Made by a program: the position numbers and the translations under genes. Positions 12,566 to 23,592 of a stretch of DNA of 64,000 bases are shown piece by piece. The stretch's first letter is position 1. Every line of letters begins with the position of its first letter. Under the pieces are notes generated by a model. That model saw only the letters and a list, made by a program, of their open reading frames with translations. It ran no database searches and was not told where the DNA came from. Location: contig SCHM01000002.1 of the NCBI GenBank assembly GCA_004123355.1, positions 8,653,569 through 8,717,568 on the forward strand, in the 5' to 3' direction. This DNA comes from Amphirosellinia nigrospora (lineage: Eukaryota > Ascomycota > Sordariomycetes > Xylariales > Xylariaceae).

Positions 12566-14107
12566 GTTGCTTTTCCTGGGGCTTGCCTTTACCTGGGACT
12601 AATAGTTTATCGCCTTGCAAGTGTGCCGCCCCAGTCGCATCATCTTCGTTCTCTGGCTATTAAGTCGAGGTGTGGTGGACGCAAGGAAATTTTAGACTTA
12701 TTAGAAACTCGTCTCCTTAAAATTTGCCCCTTTCCCGTAAAGCAGTTTCGCTTAATTGACTCACCCAACGACACATCTAAATTGGCCGCCAGATAATGCT
12801 TCCACAATCAGAGAAGGTCGGCGCACTACGGCTTGTATATGGTGTTTATCTCGCAGCCTTTTAAACTCCCGGATGGCTCTGGGCGTTACACGACCTGCTG
12901 AAGTGATAATGAGCTAAATAAGTGCCGTACATATTGCCTAAGATAGGCGGTGGTCTATCAAGGAATAAGAAGAAAAAGCTGCTCTGCATGTGATGGCAGC
13001 ACGTCATGGAACTGAAATACGCCGCATGTCGCTATCCATGGATGGTCAGCTGTCTGGCCAGTCAGTCGATTGCAGCGTATTGAGCAACCGGGATGGATAT
13101 TTGGAGTAGAGGTTGGCGTCTTGACAGGGCTGTTGTGGGTCGCTTCGGTCTGGAGTTTGGTTGAGGGAAAGGGGACCTCCGGGCGTTTCTCCGAGACCAC
13201 CAACTGAATTAAGTCCAGAGTGGCTAGTTCCCGTTTCGAGATCGACCCAGTCTCAGCCAAGATCCAACATCCTTCATTCCAAACAGGGCCTGAGGCAAAC
13301 GACACGGTTCACAACATCTTATCACCCTGGGCGGTGTAAAGAATTGGAAATGGCGTGAGCAATAAGTTCACGACTGCTCGGTGCAATTTGTGATGCTCGG
13401 TTGATAAGAGAAGAGATATGGTGCCGTTAGCTACCTTGCACGAACTGGCTTGGCGTCTGGCTATTATTATCGACCGTCTTTTTCTGACAGCCGTCAGCGG
13501 CAAACGCGGTCGCTCCACCAATAATCCAAGCTGAACCTGGGTACCTTGAGCGAGCTCATCGGACGTTTCCATGTTCCAACGGTTATGACAGGCCATGCGG
13601 GTGCCTAGCGTGGTTGCTAAGGTACGGCCCGAAGAATACACATCTACCTGGGGCTATATGGAGGAAGGGGTTCAGCCTTTACCGCACTGGTGCTTTGCAA
13701 ATCTCGATAGCGTTGATAGTATAAATGGTATCGACAATGCCATAGCTCCTTTCGGAACACAACTGACACATCCAGGTCCACCCAAAAGGCCAGGCTGGGT
13801 GGTATGATGGTGTGCGTGGGGGCACACCGGGAGGCGTCGTGGTGGATGCTTGGCCGGGATTTGCAACACGTACATCCCACACTAGCAGGCATACCCCCCA
13901 TGCGCATACCTGTCTCCATGTGTTGACATCGTATGCAGTAATGGTGGGTGGATTCATGCCAGTCAGGGTAAAGTAGTGTATCGCCTATATTCCGCTTCTT
14001 TGCCGCCTTTCCCACGCATCAAGGGGGACGAGAGGGAGAGGAGTTATAGTAGGCGCAGGGCCGTAGTATTGGTAGTGGCAGCCCTCCATAGAAGCAGGCA
14101 AGCGAGC

Positions 14108-14131
14108 AGTCCCAGTCCCAGTCCCAGTCCC
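14108..14131. repeat. AGTCCC microsatellite
   Basis: Four tandem copies of AGTCCC in non-coding DNA. Confidence 0.85.
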
Positions 14132-16667
14132 TTTGCTGCATCCACGAGCCATCGTTGTACCGGCAGTGCAACAGAAGATAGTCGATGGGCCCATCCGGCA
14201 TGGCAGGCGATAGGACGTTGGTGCTCGTGATAATCGGGTCGCACACACGTATGTGCTCGGTATACAGTAGTATGTAACGATACAGCCCGTCATTCCCGCT
14301 CTCTTGGTTCTGTTTTATCTGACGTTGATGCGGCGGCGGCGGTGACGGCCTCGATCCCGGGCGGCCGTGTGTTAGGTGTTAGGACAGTCTCTTATCTTTG
14401 CGCCATCCGATGAGCCAGGAGCTGCTGATCTCGCCATCGCTCTTGATTCGTCCCGTACCTGCAGTGTATCAGACCCCGAAAAAACAAGATACGGAAATTT
14501 CGGAGAAATGACCAAAGATGACGTTCAGGCTGAGTCGGTTTATTTCTACGAGCCAGAAAGGCGTCGTTGAAAAGGACCATCGGTCCTCGTCAGAAACAGC
14601 AAGGTCATTGGCCAAGGCGAGTATACAGTAGCACAGCACTTATTACTTATTATGCAAGAGGGGAGGCACCACCTCATCAGCGCCTCGGTGCATAGGTTGG
14701 CACATATGCACAACTTCGACGTTCACATGCCCAGCCAAGCCGGCTAGCCACCTACCTAGGTAGATATTGGCGATGGCCCTCAATTAGGTGTTACATAGAC
14801 ATGTAGGCTCTTCTATAAGGTACCTACGATACTGTCGTTATTTGTAAAGGCTGTGTGCCGTGGGTTAAAACATCCGTACCTGGAGGTACCTCTTATCATG
14901 CCCCCACAAGCCGATTTGGTACCTTAAAAAAGGCCAGGCCTAGGTAACTGGGAATTGCCCTGACCAGAGCCCTGACCGGTCGTCGAACTGCTGTTAGGTA
15001 CTGTAAGTAGGCACTTAAGGTAGTCTGGCCAGCACACGTCACGGACTATTATACCCACAGCAGCACGTACATGTACCTAACCACCCGCAATGCCACTGCC
15101 ACCCCCAAGTTCCCCAACAGTAGCGCGTGCTCTGTGTTCAGATGCTGAATCAACGCTGACTCGAAGCCATGCGGGTTTGGTGGAAACCATGACAGGATCT
15201 ACCCCATCAGAGGACGTCGCTCGCGCCAGGGATAGCGGTCATCCTCATCCATCCATGTCCCTTGTCCCCTCCAACGACCTCATCATATTCATCGCACAAT
15301 GCGCCATCGCTATCCATCCATCTGTCTATCTACCTATCTCTCTATCTAACTCCCACTCCCACTCCCTCCGTCTCACCACCCCATATAGCCATCCCCTGAC
15401 CGCTATTCCCTCTGTATTTGCCCTCTTCTAACTACGGGATAGAAGGCGAGCCGATCATTGAGCGAGCAGATCATCGTCTGCTTTGGTAATCGGGTGAGTG
15501 GAATCGCATATCCAGATTTGCTGCAACACGGAACAGAAGGGTGGGGGTTGCTGCCTCACCTGGGTACTTGCGTAGCCCATCTCGCTGTGCCTGATCGCAG
15601 AAAGAGAGCCAGCCAGCCCAGCCAGCCAGGTTGAGCCGAGCGCGAGAAGAGATACGGCCAACCAGTTATCGATGCGACTTGGGGCCGAAACTCCCTCATC
15701 GCTACCAACTATTATTGCCTACTTACTACTGCCACTGCTGCCACTGCTACTCCGACTGCCACCCCCCTGGCCCGGTACATTGGTCCAGCATCTGATCATC
15801 TCTGAATATCTTGGGACGCAAAGTACCGTCGCTTCAGGTCTGCCTATCGGCTTTATCTGCAGCATCCCTACCTTGTCCATCGACGCCCGCCGGCTACAAC
15901 ACCCCTCTGCGTACTCTGCCAAACGCCGTGTTACCCTGACTAGGCACTTCTCCTGCAACGCGCGCAGTCCAAGCTGTGCATCCAGTTGACTCGCATGAAC
16001 ATCCACCTTTAAACAGCCTCAGCAGCCCGGCCCCGGGAAATCCTCCTTGTCCTTACACACATCCTCTCTCGGGACCACTACCTCGCGCACGCATCTACCC
16101 ATCTCTTTTCGATTTATCTATCTCGTCTTCCTCCCTCTCTTACGGGCCTTATCGGTCATCGTCACCCGACATCTGCACATCACATTTCGTGCAGCCTTCC
16201 CAGTGTGACGGCATCCCACGCTCGTCTTCCAAGAGCCCTGGTCGCTCAGTATCAGACCTATACAACCGCACCCTGAACCCACTTGGCAGGGCCACTTAGC
16301 GTCCAAACAGCTCATCCCCTGTTTTGTGTAGCTTTATATGAATTTGACTGCTCCCCTTCTTGCTCCTCGGTCTTTTCTTACGCTCAGCCTGCCTGCTCCA
16401 TTGTCACTGGTGGTCGCGCGGCAGTAGCAATATTCTGTACTGTAATCAGGACCCCCGGTACAAAGGTGCCGCAGGAAGCATTCCATGGACCAAGTATTCC
16501 CCACGAACCCACTGCCCTTCGCTGGCCTCGTGTTCGATAGTACGAGTTGGGCTGTAAGCTATAACTACAGTACACATCATCAACCCCTACTCACCGAGAA
16601 GCGCTCGTTTACGCAGGTTATCGCCACTAGCCTTAGGCCGGCCAGTCTCATGAGACTAGAAGTGGCC

Positions 16668-18053
16668 ATGTCCACCCGGTCGTCGCTGTCATCCAGGGCG
16701 GGGTCCCCTACAATCAACAGACCTGGCACGGACGAGGAGGGTTTGCCCAGTGGCCGGTGTCGATACATACTACTCAACCCAGAAATCAAAGGTCAGCGCT
16801 GCGCATGTGTTGGCTTTACACTCAACCGTTCACAGCCTAGCGTGATATGCCTATGCGGCCACTTATCTTGTTACCACGTCAAATCCACCGAGACACCCCA
16901 GGATAAGACTGAGATGGAAGATCTTCGACGACGCGTCCAGATGCTGGAAGGGCAGCTGGACCGAGAAAATCAAATGAACGCCGGTGGGCAGGTGGTGCAA
17001 CGCCTCGGCAACCTAGAAGAACAATTCGAGACGAGCATGGGAAAATACGTCAGGAAGTGCAGGATTGCTACGGGAATGTCAACCGCATGTGGATCTCCTT
17101 TGATCAGCTTGACAAAAGACAGACGGCCTACGAGAATCGAACCGTTTCCTACGACGAACGGTTAGACAGCCAGGACGACGCTTTGCAGAGGTTAAATGAT
17201 AGGGTGGTAGCTATTGATGAGGCTGAGATGGCTATTGAAGAGCGCGTCGAGGCGCTGGAGGAAAGACCTCTTCCCGCCCGCCCACCACCGTCATCGACGG
17301 CGATCGACATCTGAATCAGAGCGCACTAGACAATGGCTATCGCAATATGGCGGCATTTTGCGAACGCAGCCTCTTTCCACTTCTAGCCCGGGGGCTACAC
17401 AAGTTCCTTCAGGTACTGTGCCATTTACCCAAACGAGAGTACCATGGACTGTGCACGTATCGCTCCTACCCACATCAGCGCAACCATTCCCCTTCGAGAA
17501 AGATACCAACGCATATAAACGCTGTTTGTCTCGTGGGCTCCATCAGATGGTTGCCGTGGGAGGGACGGACAGTGATTCGTTCACCAGAGCCATCACCAAG
17601 GCCTTCGGTAGCCTTCTTCGTGGGAAGGAGTGGATGCCACTACAGGCGCGTCTTTGTGACGCGGTAACGCTCGAAGGTTTACCCATGCTACGGCCGCTAG
17701 ACTTAAGCTTACTCGGTAGGCCATACGACCTAGAGTTTCTCAGGCAATATTGTGCCGTTTGTCATCCCACGGGAAAGGTTGAGTCACTCTATATCGCCAT
17801 GGTTCAAGACACGTTCTCGTGGCATTTCCTCCGACGATCCCCCTGCCATCTTGATGGTCTAGAGGCCAGTTGGGAGTATGACCCGCTCTTAGACCGTGAC
17901 GATAACTTAGATGACGACACGGGGGCGAGGAAGATAGGCCGCCGGCGGGTGACATTATGCCGCCGCTACCGTCGCTCAAGCGTGCGGCATCGGAAATCTC
18001 CAGAGCGCCCAGCTTTAGCGCTGCAGAGGGGGACGGATCACGACCCAAGTTAG
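16668..18053 (+). CDS. Unrecognised protein with a compact Cys/His cluster and coiled coil
   Basis: I do not recognise this protein. From the chosen start (MSTRSSLSSRAGS; ATGs at 16650 and 16485 are in frame upstream) a Ser-rich lead is followed by GRCRYILLNPEIKG. A tight cluster then follows, C-x-C-x13-C-x-C-x-H-x2-C-x-H (residues 45-70, 16800-16877), which looks like a small zinc-binding site. Residues 80-210 are charged and heptad-like (MEDLRRRVQMLEGQLDREN, then DALQRLNDRVVAIDEAEM), predicting a long coiled coil. The C-terminal part has TDSDSFTRAITKAFGSLL and FLRQYCAVCHPTGKVESLY and ends at TAG 18051-18053. One break lies at an A run (17042-17045), and a second near 17305 may be a missing base or an unrecognised intron. 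Zinc binding is inferred only from residue spacing. Confidence 0.6.
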
Positions 18054-18695
18054 CGCGCATGCAGGTCGAGGTGTGTAGACGGGGTGTGGAGACGATATAG
18101 AAGCCTCCTAATCAGTAGCTTATACAAACAATAGACCCCAGACACAGATAGACAGGGATGCAGCATCCTGAGAAGGGTCACGGTAGGCGGGGGAGATAGC
18201 ACATCATATTTTAACATTACTAGTCCTGGACAATAGGGTCACTTGGCTCCTTTTTTATCATGAATCATCTTCCACTCACTAAGTAGCAACCTCTCTCCGC
18301 CACTCCGTGTCCTCCCCTCTACCCACGTCTAGTTTGTTCTATGCCTTGCCTATCGGCAGAGTTCATTCTCGCTATAGCAAAGTAGGATTGTTATATCACC
18401 GATTACGCTGTGTAACCCTGGTGCAGGTTAGTATTGGCAAAATTGAAGGGAGGTGTGCTAGAAGGCAGTGTATTCAACTCGCAACAGCGCCATCTCTTTC
18501 GACAAGAAATTACAAAACATGGCTCAACGGGCTTCCGTTGTCCACCCTTGCGTACCTTAACTCTGACCCAAATACTTGTAGGTTTGTGTGGGAACAGAGA
18601 AACGAGCTGACGAAGCATCTCCCTACCTATATCTGCCCATTAAAGATTACCTCTACCAGTGCTGCATGCCATCTGGTCCATCTAGTAGGTCAATT

Positions 18696-18713
18696 TAGGT
18701 ACCTAGGTACCTA
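18696..18713. repeat. 18-bp perfect palindrome TAGGTACCTAGGTACCTA
   Basis: Self-complementary over 18 bases. It is a tandem, overlapping form of the TACCTAGGTA element found repeatedly between genes in this window. Confidence 0.85.
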
Positions 18714-19083
18714 AGACATTGAAATACCCCATATATGTATATAGCTTGATGCCTCCATATATATGCAGTTAAACCCTAGAAATGAGAGAGATCCAGATAT
18801 ATGTACCTAGCCTAGGTACCTGCCTTTCTTTAGCTCAACGCCAGACACCACCTGAACTACATCACAGACGCCCATTCAAACTATCTATCATTCACCTATC
18901 TATTTTCTGCTGAAAGTCCAAGCAGTCTTTCTTGCACACGTTTGCTACATTTTTATGTGTGTGTGTTTGCGTTAATATAATGCTACTCCATTAATGACTG
19001 AAGAATCATTTTACAGTTGAACCGTCATCATAACAATACAACAACCATCATTACCGCTGAGCCTCGTCTCCTCCACCACGCGC

Positions 19084-19104
19084 CAGCAGCAGCAGCAGCA
19101 GCAG
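19084..19104. repeat. (CAG)7 microsatellite
   Basis: Seven CAG units lie about 160 bp upstream of the NCBP3-like start codon, in its probable 5' UTR. Confidence 0.85.
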
Positions 19105-19262
19105 CTACCTACCTTGCCTACTACAACCCCCTGCTGCAACGCAATAGCCAACACTTTAGCTTGCAAAAACCTTGCAGAACCAAGAATCATTTATGATCCA
19201 CGAGGCACTCGTCTATCCCCCGTCAATTGCTCGGCGCTTGCGTGCGCTCCAGCTTGCGCGCC

Positions 19263-20675
19263 ATGGATTCGATGGACCTCGACCACGACATGGACATTGA
19301 TGTCGACCTCGTTCCCGACGAGCCCATTGTTCCCGAGCCTGACCTGGTTTGTTTTTACTCGGTCTGCCCCACCGCATACCACACTAATTGTTTTGTTGTT
19401 TGCCGTAGGGTAATCGCTCACCTGGCGAGATCGACGACGATGCAGATACTCGTTGCCCCTCCAAGGTCTACGTCAAGGGCCTGGATGTGATGAATCCCGC
19501 CGATGTCAAAGCCTACATCGCCGAGCACTGCTCCGACAGTTCCCTAGACCTCGAGAGGATAGAGTGGATAGATGACAACTCGGCTAATTTATTATTCGCC
19601 TCTGATATCATTGCCTCACAGGCCCTCGTTGCGCTCGCCGCCGACCCCATCGCAGATGTCTCACAACTATCTACTCGGCATCTACTTCCCGCCAAGCCCT
19701 TCTCAACGAGACCCGAGATCAATCTCCAGGTGCGGCCTGCCCGAGAGAGCGACAGGAAACAGGCGGGTGCCGCTTCACGCAGTCGGTTCTATCTCTTGAA
19801 TCCAGAATATGATCCTGAGGAACGGCGTCGAAGGAACGAAACAAGAAGATATCGCGACAGGAATGGCGAGAGCTTCCCCCGGAGACATAGACGGCAGAGC
19901 CGGACTGACATAACCGAGGAGCCGTTCGACGTGAATCTCTATGACGATAGTCCTGCCGCTACGAGTAATCTTTCGACTAGAGAACGCCCCCGACGCAGGC
20001 GTTCGATTACTCCTGAATATGAGGCGACCGACTCAAGAACAGATTCCTACCGGCCTTCAAATCGCGGCAAAGAGCTATTTCCAGACAACATCGGCTCGAG
20101 AGGTGGGAATTCAAGAGGTCGCTCAGCTTCCCCGCCGTGATCGGGATGGTGATCAAGACATGGACGATCCGGCAAACAGTAGGTCGACCATGGCTCGGGA
20201 ACGGAATCGGCATAGAGCGAATGCTATCAAGAGCCACATCTCTCGCCAGAACCGTGCCAAGGAACTCTTCCAACCGATGCAGCATCTGAGAGTGGGCGGC
20301 TCGATGATAAGGTCGAAGATGCGGCTATTCTGCTCTCCAAGGGCATTACACTTCCTCTGATGGATGGCAGCAGTGACACACCGGCCCAGCCATCTCGAGT
20401 CGCAATTGGAAGATTGCGTCACAATCCCTGGCAAGGGTAAACTGGCCGACAGGATTACCACCCAGACTCGATAGGGACTCGGCTTTCAGTATCCGCGGCG
20501 CCGCAAGTCAGAGGAGCTCCAACACAGGCTTCGCTATCAAAGGTTCCGCCGGCAAGTCAGTGAAGGAGCTCTTTCTGACAAGTTTTGGGGGTAACGCAGG
20601 GAAGGAATTATTCAGGGATGCGCCAGTTGGGGGAGGTCCAGACAGCGGAAAAGGGCCGGCGATCTATTTGACTAA
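19263..20675 (+). CDS. NCBP3-like nuclear cap-binding protein (DUF2414 family)
   Basis: Probable fungal relative of nuclear cap-binding protein subunit 3, an RNA-binding protein tied to mRNA cap recognition and export. Exon 1 starts at 19263 (MDSMDLDHDMDIDVDLVPDE, acidic). A 62-bp intron runs from 19347 to 19408. Exon 2 opens with GNRSPGEIDDDADTR and continues into KVYVKGLDVMNPADVKAY and IEWIDDNSANLLFASD, the RRM-like core of the family. YLLNPEYDPEERRRR follows, then a long Arg/Ser-rich tail with repeated K-E-L-F motifs (near 20070, 20260, 20565 and 20605). The terminal motif is RQRKRAGDLFD with stop TAA at 20673-20675. Frame breaks occur near 20135, 20275, 20490 and 20635, all in the tail; the core is intact. 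Family call is from motif memory, not a search. Confidence 0.75.
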
Positions 20676-21757
20676 TCTTGTGTACATCTCACCACACTCA
20701 GTCAGCATACGGACGGCCACAACTGTTATTATATATACTTATTCAAGGCCGGGATAGACAGGCTTGGGAGAGGAAGTAGGAAGTAGGAAATAGGAAGCCG
20801 GCTTGGCGCCAACACCACTTTTTAACGAAACAGAAGTTCGGGTGGCAATACACCAAGGAAGGTTCCTCTGTAACGGTATATAGCCATCAGGTGGAGGCTC
20901 TTCCAGGGGACAATTACGAATAACGCACGAATACTTGATGACATGCGGCCCGACCGCATTTCTTCGTGGATAGTCCAAGTACTAAATGCATTCTCCTCGT
21001 TGTTTTGACTTATTTAAGAGAAAGCAGGAAGCCATGAAGCATCTAGCCCATTGCTATTCGCGATTCCTACGTTTGTCTACTCGAAGCGTGCACTTCCAGG
21101 TCATTCACGCAATGACTGTTAAGCTCATCTCGCCCACACGACCTTCTCATCTAGCTCAGCAGCCCCTGAATAATGGCAACTTCAAGTAATGCCCTGGTGG
21201 TTTCCAGCCAAACATTTGTTCCCGTCTTGCTTTCAATTGCCCTCCTATAGCAAGGAATACAGCAGCTGGTAGGTCGTCACAAACGGTAGCACATGTTCAC
21301 AAATATATGTGTGGGCAAGGTGCAATTCACCCACCGATAGCCAGCAGGAGGCAGGTGCCTACAGATTATACGGTTGAGGCAGGTAGGTAGGTAGGTAGGG
21401 ACTGGGTATTTAACGTGCTGCATTGTGTTCATTGTTAAATGCCTGCCAACAGCTGTTAAGATTGCGCTATACCTGTGACCTTGTTGATTTTCGACTTGTG
21501 AACTCTTTTGTGCACCAGCGAACTTTCGCGCGCTGCCACAGACACCTTATTATCACACCGTCTCACCATCTCGCCATCTCTCCATCTCGTCTCGTCTCGT
21601 CTCACCATCGCTACCAACTGTTCACCACGACCCAACACAACTACCGCTACAAATCACAATATCACCGCCGCTGCCATTACTGCCATCCTGGCCACACCAC
21701 TACCACCACTGCCATCCTCTATTTATAGTTCTCGCGTAACCGCAGTTATAACATACC
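20676..21757. other. intergenic region with pyrimidine-rich leader
   Basis: No supported gene. It has a GGTA tandem repeat at 21381-21400 and a C/T/A-rich stretch (about 21530-21730) just before the next start codon, typical of fungal 5' leaders. Confidence 0.5.
21381..21400. repeat. GGTA tandem repeat
   Basis: Nearly five GGTA units in intergenic DNA. Confidence 0.85.
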
Positions 21758-23592
21758 ATGGCAGACCCTCTATCCTGGCTAAAGCTGGGGCCACGCTCCC
21801 GGACACCCTCCACCTCTTTACCAACCAGCTTGCCCGACTATAAGACAACTCGCGAGCCTCAGCCTGGAGATGCCCGACGGCCCGGGTCATCTCGCATGTC
21901 AAGCCGTATTACCCAGGCCGAGGCTTGCCGTGAGTCCTGGCCTACAGACGATGTAGACAATCATGCCGCTAGTATTTTTGTCCGTGACCAAGATCGGATC
22001 TGGTACAATCCGGTAAGTCCCATGTGAATCCATGCCTGATGGAGCGATGAACAGATAGCTAATCCAAATTACCACGGTCAATCAGTCCCTAGACCAAATG
22101 GTCGAGGCGCTTCAGGTGTCGCTCATGACCCATGGTGTGCTCGAGCCCATTCCAATCGAGTACAACTCGTACATATTACATCTGATAGAAGGTTTTGCTA
22201 AGGCCCAAGCAAAAATCCGCAAAACAGAAGGGGCCTATCAGGAATTGAAACAGACGCTAGAGCAGAGCCTCGAACAGTCCCGACGCGCGGCTGACGACTG
22301 GCTCGAGCGAGAGTCACAATATCGGACTGAGATGAAAAGACTAGAAGTCCTCCTGGTAAGTCTCGAACGCCACGACCCTATCGACCCACCGGCCTGGCCT
22401 AAATCTAACCCTGGCGTGATAGTCTAGATCTTCCCGAGATGGTCTCGAGGCTGTTGCATTGGCGAGGACGAACAGCGTTATCAACCGTGGTGGTGCCAAG
22501 CGTCGCGGTTTCCTCTCGACGCTCAACGAGCTCAGAAGCGATTACTTAGACGGTATACAGAGAGTATGCACCTCCACGAAGCTACCGTGTCTAACGCAAA
22601 TTTCTAGGTTCAGCGCAGCCACCGGGCCCCACGACCCCCAGGATTTTAGACAACGACAACGATTTCTTCATCAGCCAGAAATTTCGTAAGCAGGACATCA
22701 ACGCCAAAAATAATACAACAGTATTCAGAGAGACACGAGCGGATCTGCATGACACAGTTAAAAACAAACTCGCAGCCACAGTTGCCAATGCTCCTGAACT
22801 TGGCCCCGGGGAAAAACTGCCCTCCTGGGGCACCGAAGCGTTAGAACCTGATTTGAATGGAACTGGAGCTGGCCAATGTGATATCCGTAACTCTTTAGCA
22901 GCTTTCACGAATAGGATATATCACGGCTCGTCAAAGGTACAGTCGCCAACCCATACTCGCGCAGGGGATGAGGTCTTAGTAGGCATACCAGATCCGGGGA
23001 CTCATCATCGTCACGAAACCTTTTTGAATATACCCACTGCTACGGAGCCTAATGTGGCGCTCACGGCCGGAGCAGCGTCCAGACACGAGCGACACAACTC
23101 AGGATTCTCCTTTGAACCTGGAGATGATTGCGTTCGGCTTCTCGGTAACCCGGCAGAAAAGTGTAGAGAATTCAACACCAGCTCCAGTGAACAGAGCCAA
23201 TTATCCCCACCACATTTATCTCCAGAGGGTGTCGCTACTGAGAAACGTCGACGCCGCAGTAATGTAACAGCTGGGTCAACGGCTTAGTGTTCGGTAAGGA
23301 ACGGAGACCATCAAGGGAGAACGATAACCCTACTATTCACCGTCCTCTCGGCGAACCTGCCACAGTGGCTCAGGACCCTGCCCACAAGCAAGTACGCAGA
23401 ACCCATGGCTCGGGCGATAGTAAGAAAACAACAATAAAAGGCTCGCCCAGCCAAAGTAGTTGTAATTCTCCGGCACCTGCCACCAACGGGGGGCAAGAAA
23501 CTCCACAGAGACAGCAGGCGGAAACAGATGCGCGGATTGCCGCAACACTGGCCCTAGCCAACGTTTTGAGCAGTGTCAACCTGAAAAGGTAG
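21758..23592 (+). CDS. Unrecognised coiled-coil protein with three introns
   Basis: I do not recognise it. It starts at ATG 21758 (MADPLSWLKLGPRSRTPSTS). Introns lie at 22013-22085 (gtaagt...ag) and 22356-22422 (gtaagt...ag), both phase 0, and a third probable one at about 22564-22607 (gtatgc...ctag). The N-terminal half contains an ordered region, DQMVEALQVSLMTHGVLEPI to FAKAQAKIRKTEGAYQELKQ, continuing as a coiled coil through EMKRLEVLL. After intron 2 comes GGAKRRGFLSTLNELRSDYL. The second half is polar and low complexity, with KRRRRSNVTAG (possible nuclear localisation) and a Gln/Ala-rich end, ALALANVLSSVNLKR. Clean splice phases argue for a real gene. Frame breaks at about 22610 and 23285 resemble the single-base gaps seen elsewhere in the window. 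Confidence 0.6.

Larger units (their letters stand above)
11989..16640. other. long gene-free interval upstream of SRP72
   Basis: About 4.6 kb with no gene I can support. It includes the SRP72 promoter side and several copies of the CCTAGGTACC-type palindrome (about 12286-12303, 14753-14762, 14938-14948). It also has a small hairpin at 12549-12565, an AGTCCC repeat, and a strongly pyrimidine-rich tract from about 15280 to 16250 that may be the long leader of the next gene. ORFs of 60-120 codons here lack coherent composition. Confidence 0.5.
18054..19262. other. intergenic region with long leader of the NCBP3-like gene
   Basis: No supported gene. It contains the 18-bp perfect palindrome at 18696-18713, a second CCTAGGTACC-type element at about 18804-18820, a GT run at about 18957-18967, and a CAG run close to the next start codon. 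Confidence 0.5.

Noticed and set aside
12958-13305. 115-codon minus-strand ORF
   Set aside because: No motif, no splice context and non-coding composition on both sides.
13644-14015. 123-codon minus-strand ORF rich in Cys and His
   Set aside because: Residues are scattered with no repeated spacing; overlapping ORFs on the same strand in other frames suggest chance.
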